Source: CSP1-4 sp036559965
GTDB lineage: Bacteria > Chloroflexota > Limnocylindria > Limnocylindrales > CSP1-4
Direction of reading: 5' to 3'
NCBI GenBank assembly: GCA_036559965.1
Contig: DATBSD010000078.1
Span: 1-14,750, forward strand
Length of the DNA stretch: 14,750 bases
Of this stretch, positions 14,166 to 14,750 are shown piece after piece. Position 1 is the stretch's first letter, and the number at the start of each line of letters is the position of its first letter. Under the pieces are notes generated by a model that was not told where the DNA came from, made no database searches, and worked only from the letters and a program-made list of their open reading frames with translations. The translations under genes were made by a program, and so were the position numbers.

Positions 14166-14273
14166 TCAGCGCAGGTGGTCGTCGGCCATGCCCGGTCGGG
14201 AGTCGACACCCCACTGGATGGCGGCACCGGCGAGGATGGCCAGGATGAAGGCGAACGCAAGCATCAATTCCAT
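14166..14273 (-). CDS. Small single-helix membrane protein (35 residues)
   Basis: ATG at 14273, TGA at 14166-14168, with AAGGA 9 nt upstream. It encodes one hydrophobic helix (MLAFAFILAILAGAAIQW, residues 4-21) followed by a polar tail GVDSRPGMADDHLR. The combination of a good ribosome site, a clean helix and tight packing between two same-strand genes (17 nt after the 67-residue gene, 27 nt before the receiver gene) supports a real gene. The GVDSRPG segment resembles the GxDSRDG motif I recall in small actinobacterial proteins of unknown role. A membrane partner of the nearby histidine kinase is possible but unproven. Confidence 0.6.
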   Translation of the reverse strand: MELMLAFAFILAILAGAAIQWGVDSRPGMADDHLR

Positions 14274-14290
14274 CGGTCTCGTTCCTTGAC

Positions 14291-14494
14291 TTAGCGGCTG
14301 TATGGCCAGCCGGTGAGGCGGGGCAGGAAGTCGAACCAGGGCTCTGGTCGGTCGTTCCGTGCCTGCGTCCGGGCGGCTGCCCTCCGGGCGCGATCGCGCT
14401 CCCGGACATCGGCAGCATGGCGGGCCATCGGGTTATCGGCCCGCAGTTGCTCAGCGTGCTCGGTCAAGAGCAGCGCCTTGGCGAGTTCGTGCAT
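14291..14494 (-). CDS. Small charged protein (67 residues), function unknown
   Basis: The ATG at 14494 has GAGGAGG about 11 nt upstream. A longer frame reaching 14611 exists, but its extra part overlaps the kinase stop region and has no ribosome site. The protein begins with a short amphipathic helix (MHELAKALLLTEHAEQLRA), continues with an Arg/Ala-rich helical stretch (about 25-48), and ends in an aromatic tail PWFDFLPRLTGWPYSR. It has no transmembrane helix. It is followed by the 35-residue membrane gene after 17 nt. I do not recognise a family. Confidence 0.6.
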   Translation of the reverse strand: MHELAKALLLTEHAEQLRADNPMARHAADVRERDRARRAAARTQARNDRPEPWFDFLPRLTGWPYSR

Positions 14495-14607
14495 CGGTCG
14501 TGCGACCTCCTCTCTGCGACCCATCGGCGACATGCCCGGGTCGGCAGAGCGAATCGTCGCTCGGGGCCGGCGTCGGTCCCATGGACGAACGCCTCGGACT
14601 TCGATCG

Positions 14608-14750
14608 TCAAATGACGATGTCGTGGGTCTCCGGTCTGGCGGGGCGTGGAGCCACGGCCCGGCGGCCGCTCGTCGCCAGCGGGACGTCGACGCTGATGCG
14701 CGTCCCGCCGCCTGGTCGCGAGTCGATCGACAGATCGCCGCCCAGGCGCT
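14608..14750 (-). CDS. Sensor histidine kinase, C-terminal end (5' part beyond window)
   Basis: 46 codons plus a stop are visible. RLGGDLSIDSRPGGGTRISVDVPL is the G2 box of the HATPase_c ATP-binding domain, followed by a 20-residue tail ending HDIVI. The form with SRPGGGTxIxVxVPL is usual in kinases paired with NarL-type regulators, matching the regulator at 12967-13620. The sensor and dimerisation domains lie outside the window. Confidence 0.88.
   Translation of the reverse strand, partial: RLGGDLSIDSRPGGGTRISVDVPLATSGRRAVAPRPARPETHDIVI

Overview
The window is GC-rich (roughly 70% by eye) bacterial chromosome with tightly packed genes, GTG and TTG starts, several apparently leaderless genes and -10 boxes of the form TAnnnT. 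No rRNA, tRNA, phage, IS or CRISPR signal was seen. The style (secreted Pro/Ser-linker glycosidases, MoaD-MoaE fusion, NarL/LiaR-type signalling) fits Chloroflexota (for example Limnocylindria-like lineages) or Actinomycetota. This is inference; no marker gene settles it.

Region 1 (1-5295), carbohydrate-active and surface functions. A membrane-anchored or secreted GH5-type glycosidase with a long Pro/Ser linker runs leftward off the window. Its leader carries a clear GEMM-I cyclic dinucleotide riboswitch directly against the Shine-Dalgarno sequence. The position equivalent to Vc2 G20 is A, the hallmark of the cGAMP-responsive subclass (GEMM-Ib). Divergent from it is a one-TM protein with an N-terminal Cys/His cluster, an FN3 domain and a beta-sandwich domain. 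Convergent with that is a GNAT acetyltransferase, downstream of a second, complete GH5 paralogue whose start looks leaderless.

Region 2 (5296-6939). A single-pass membrane protein with a basic coiled coil and a small beta-rich domain is followed by a convergent UPF0173-type metallo-beta-lactamase-fold hydrolase.

Region 3 (6940-12944), rightward metabolic genes. The first unit is a polytopic membrane protein, a MoaD-MoaE fusion and an M55 D-aminopeptidase, ending at a strong hairpin. A new promoter then serves a P1/DmpA-family autoprocessing aminopeptidase, a divergent homologue of the lysine 5,6-aminomutase alpha subunit without its cobalamin-binding partner, and a LiaF/DUF5668-like membrane protein. 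Two peptidases with D-amino-acid relevance beside an orphan aminomutase-like barrel suggest uncharacterised D-amino-acid or peptide metabolism.

Region 4 (12967-14750), leftward signalling locus. It contains the end of a histidine kinase, two small genes (67 and 35 codons) found by reading outside long ORFs, a degenerate stand-alone receiver protein, and a NarL/LiaR-type response regulator with its own extended -10 promoter.
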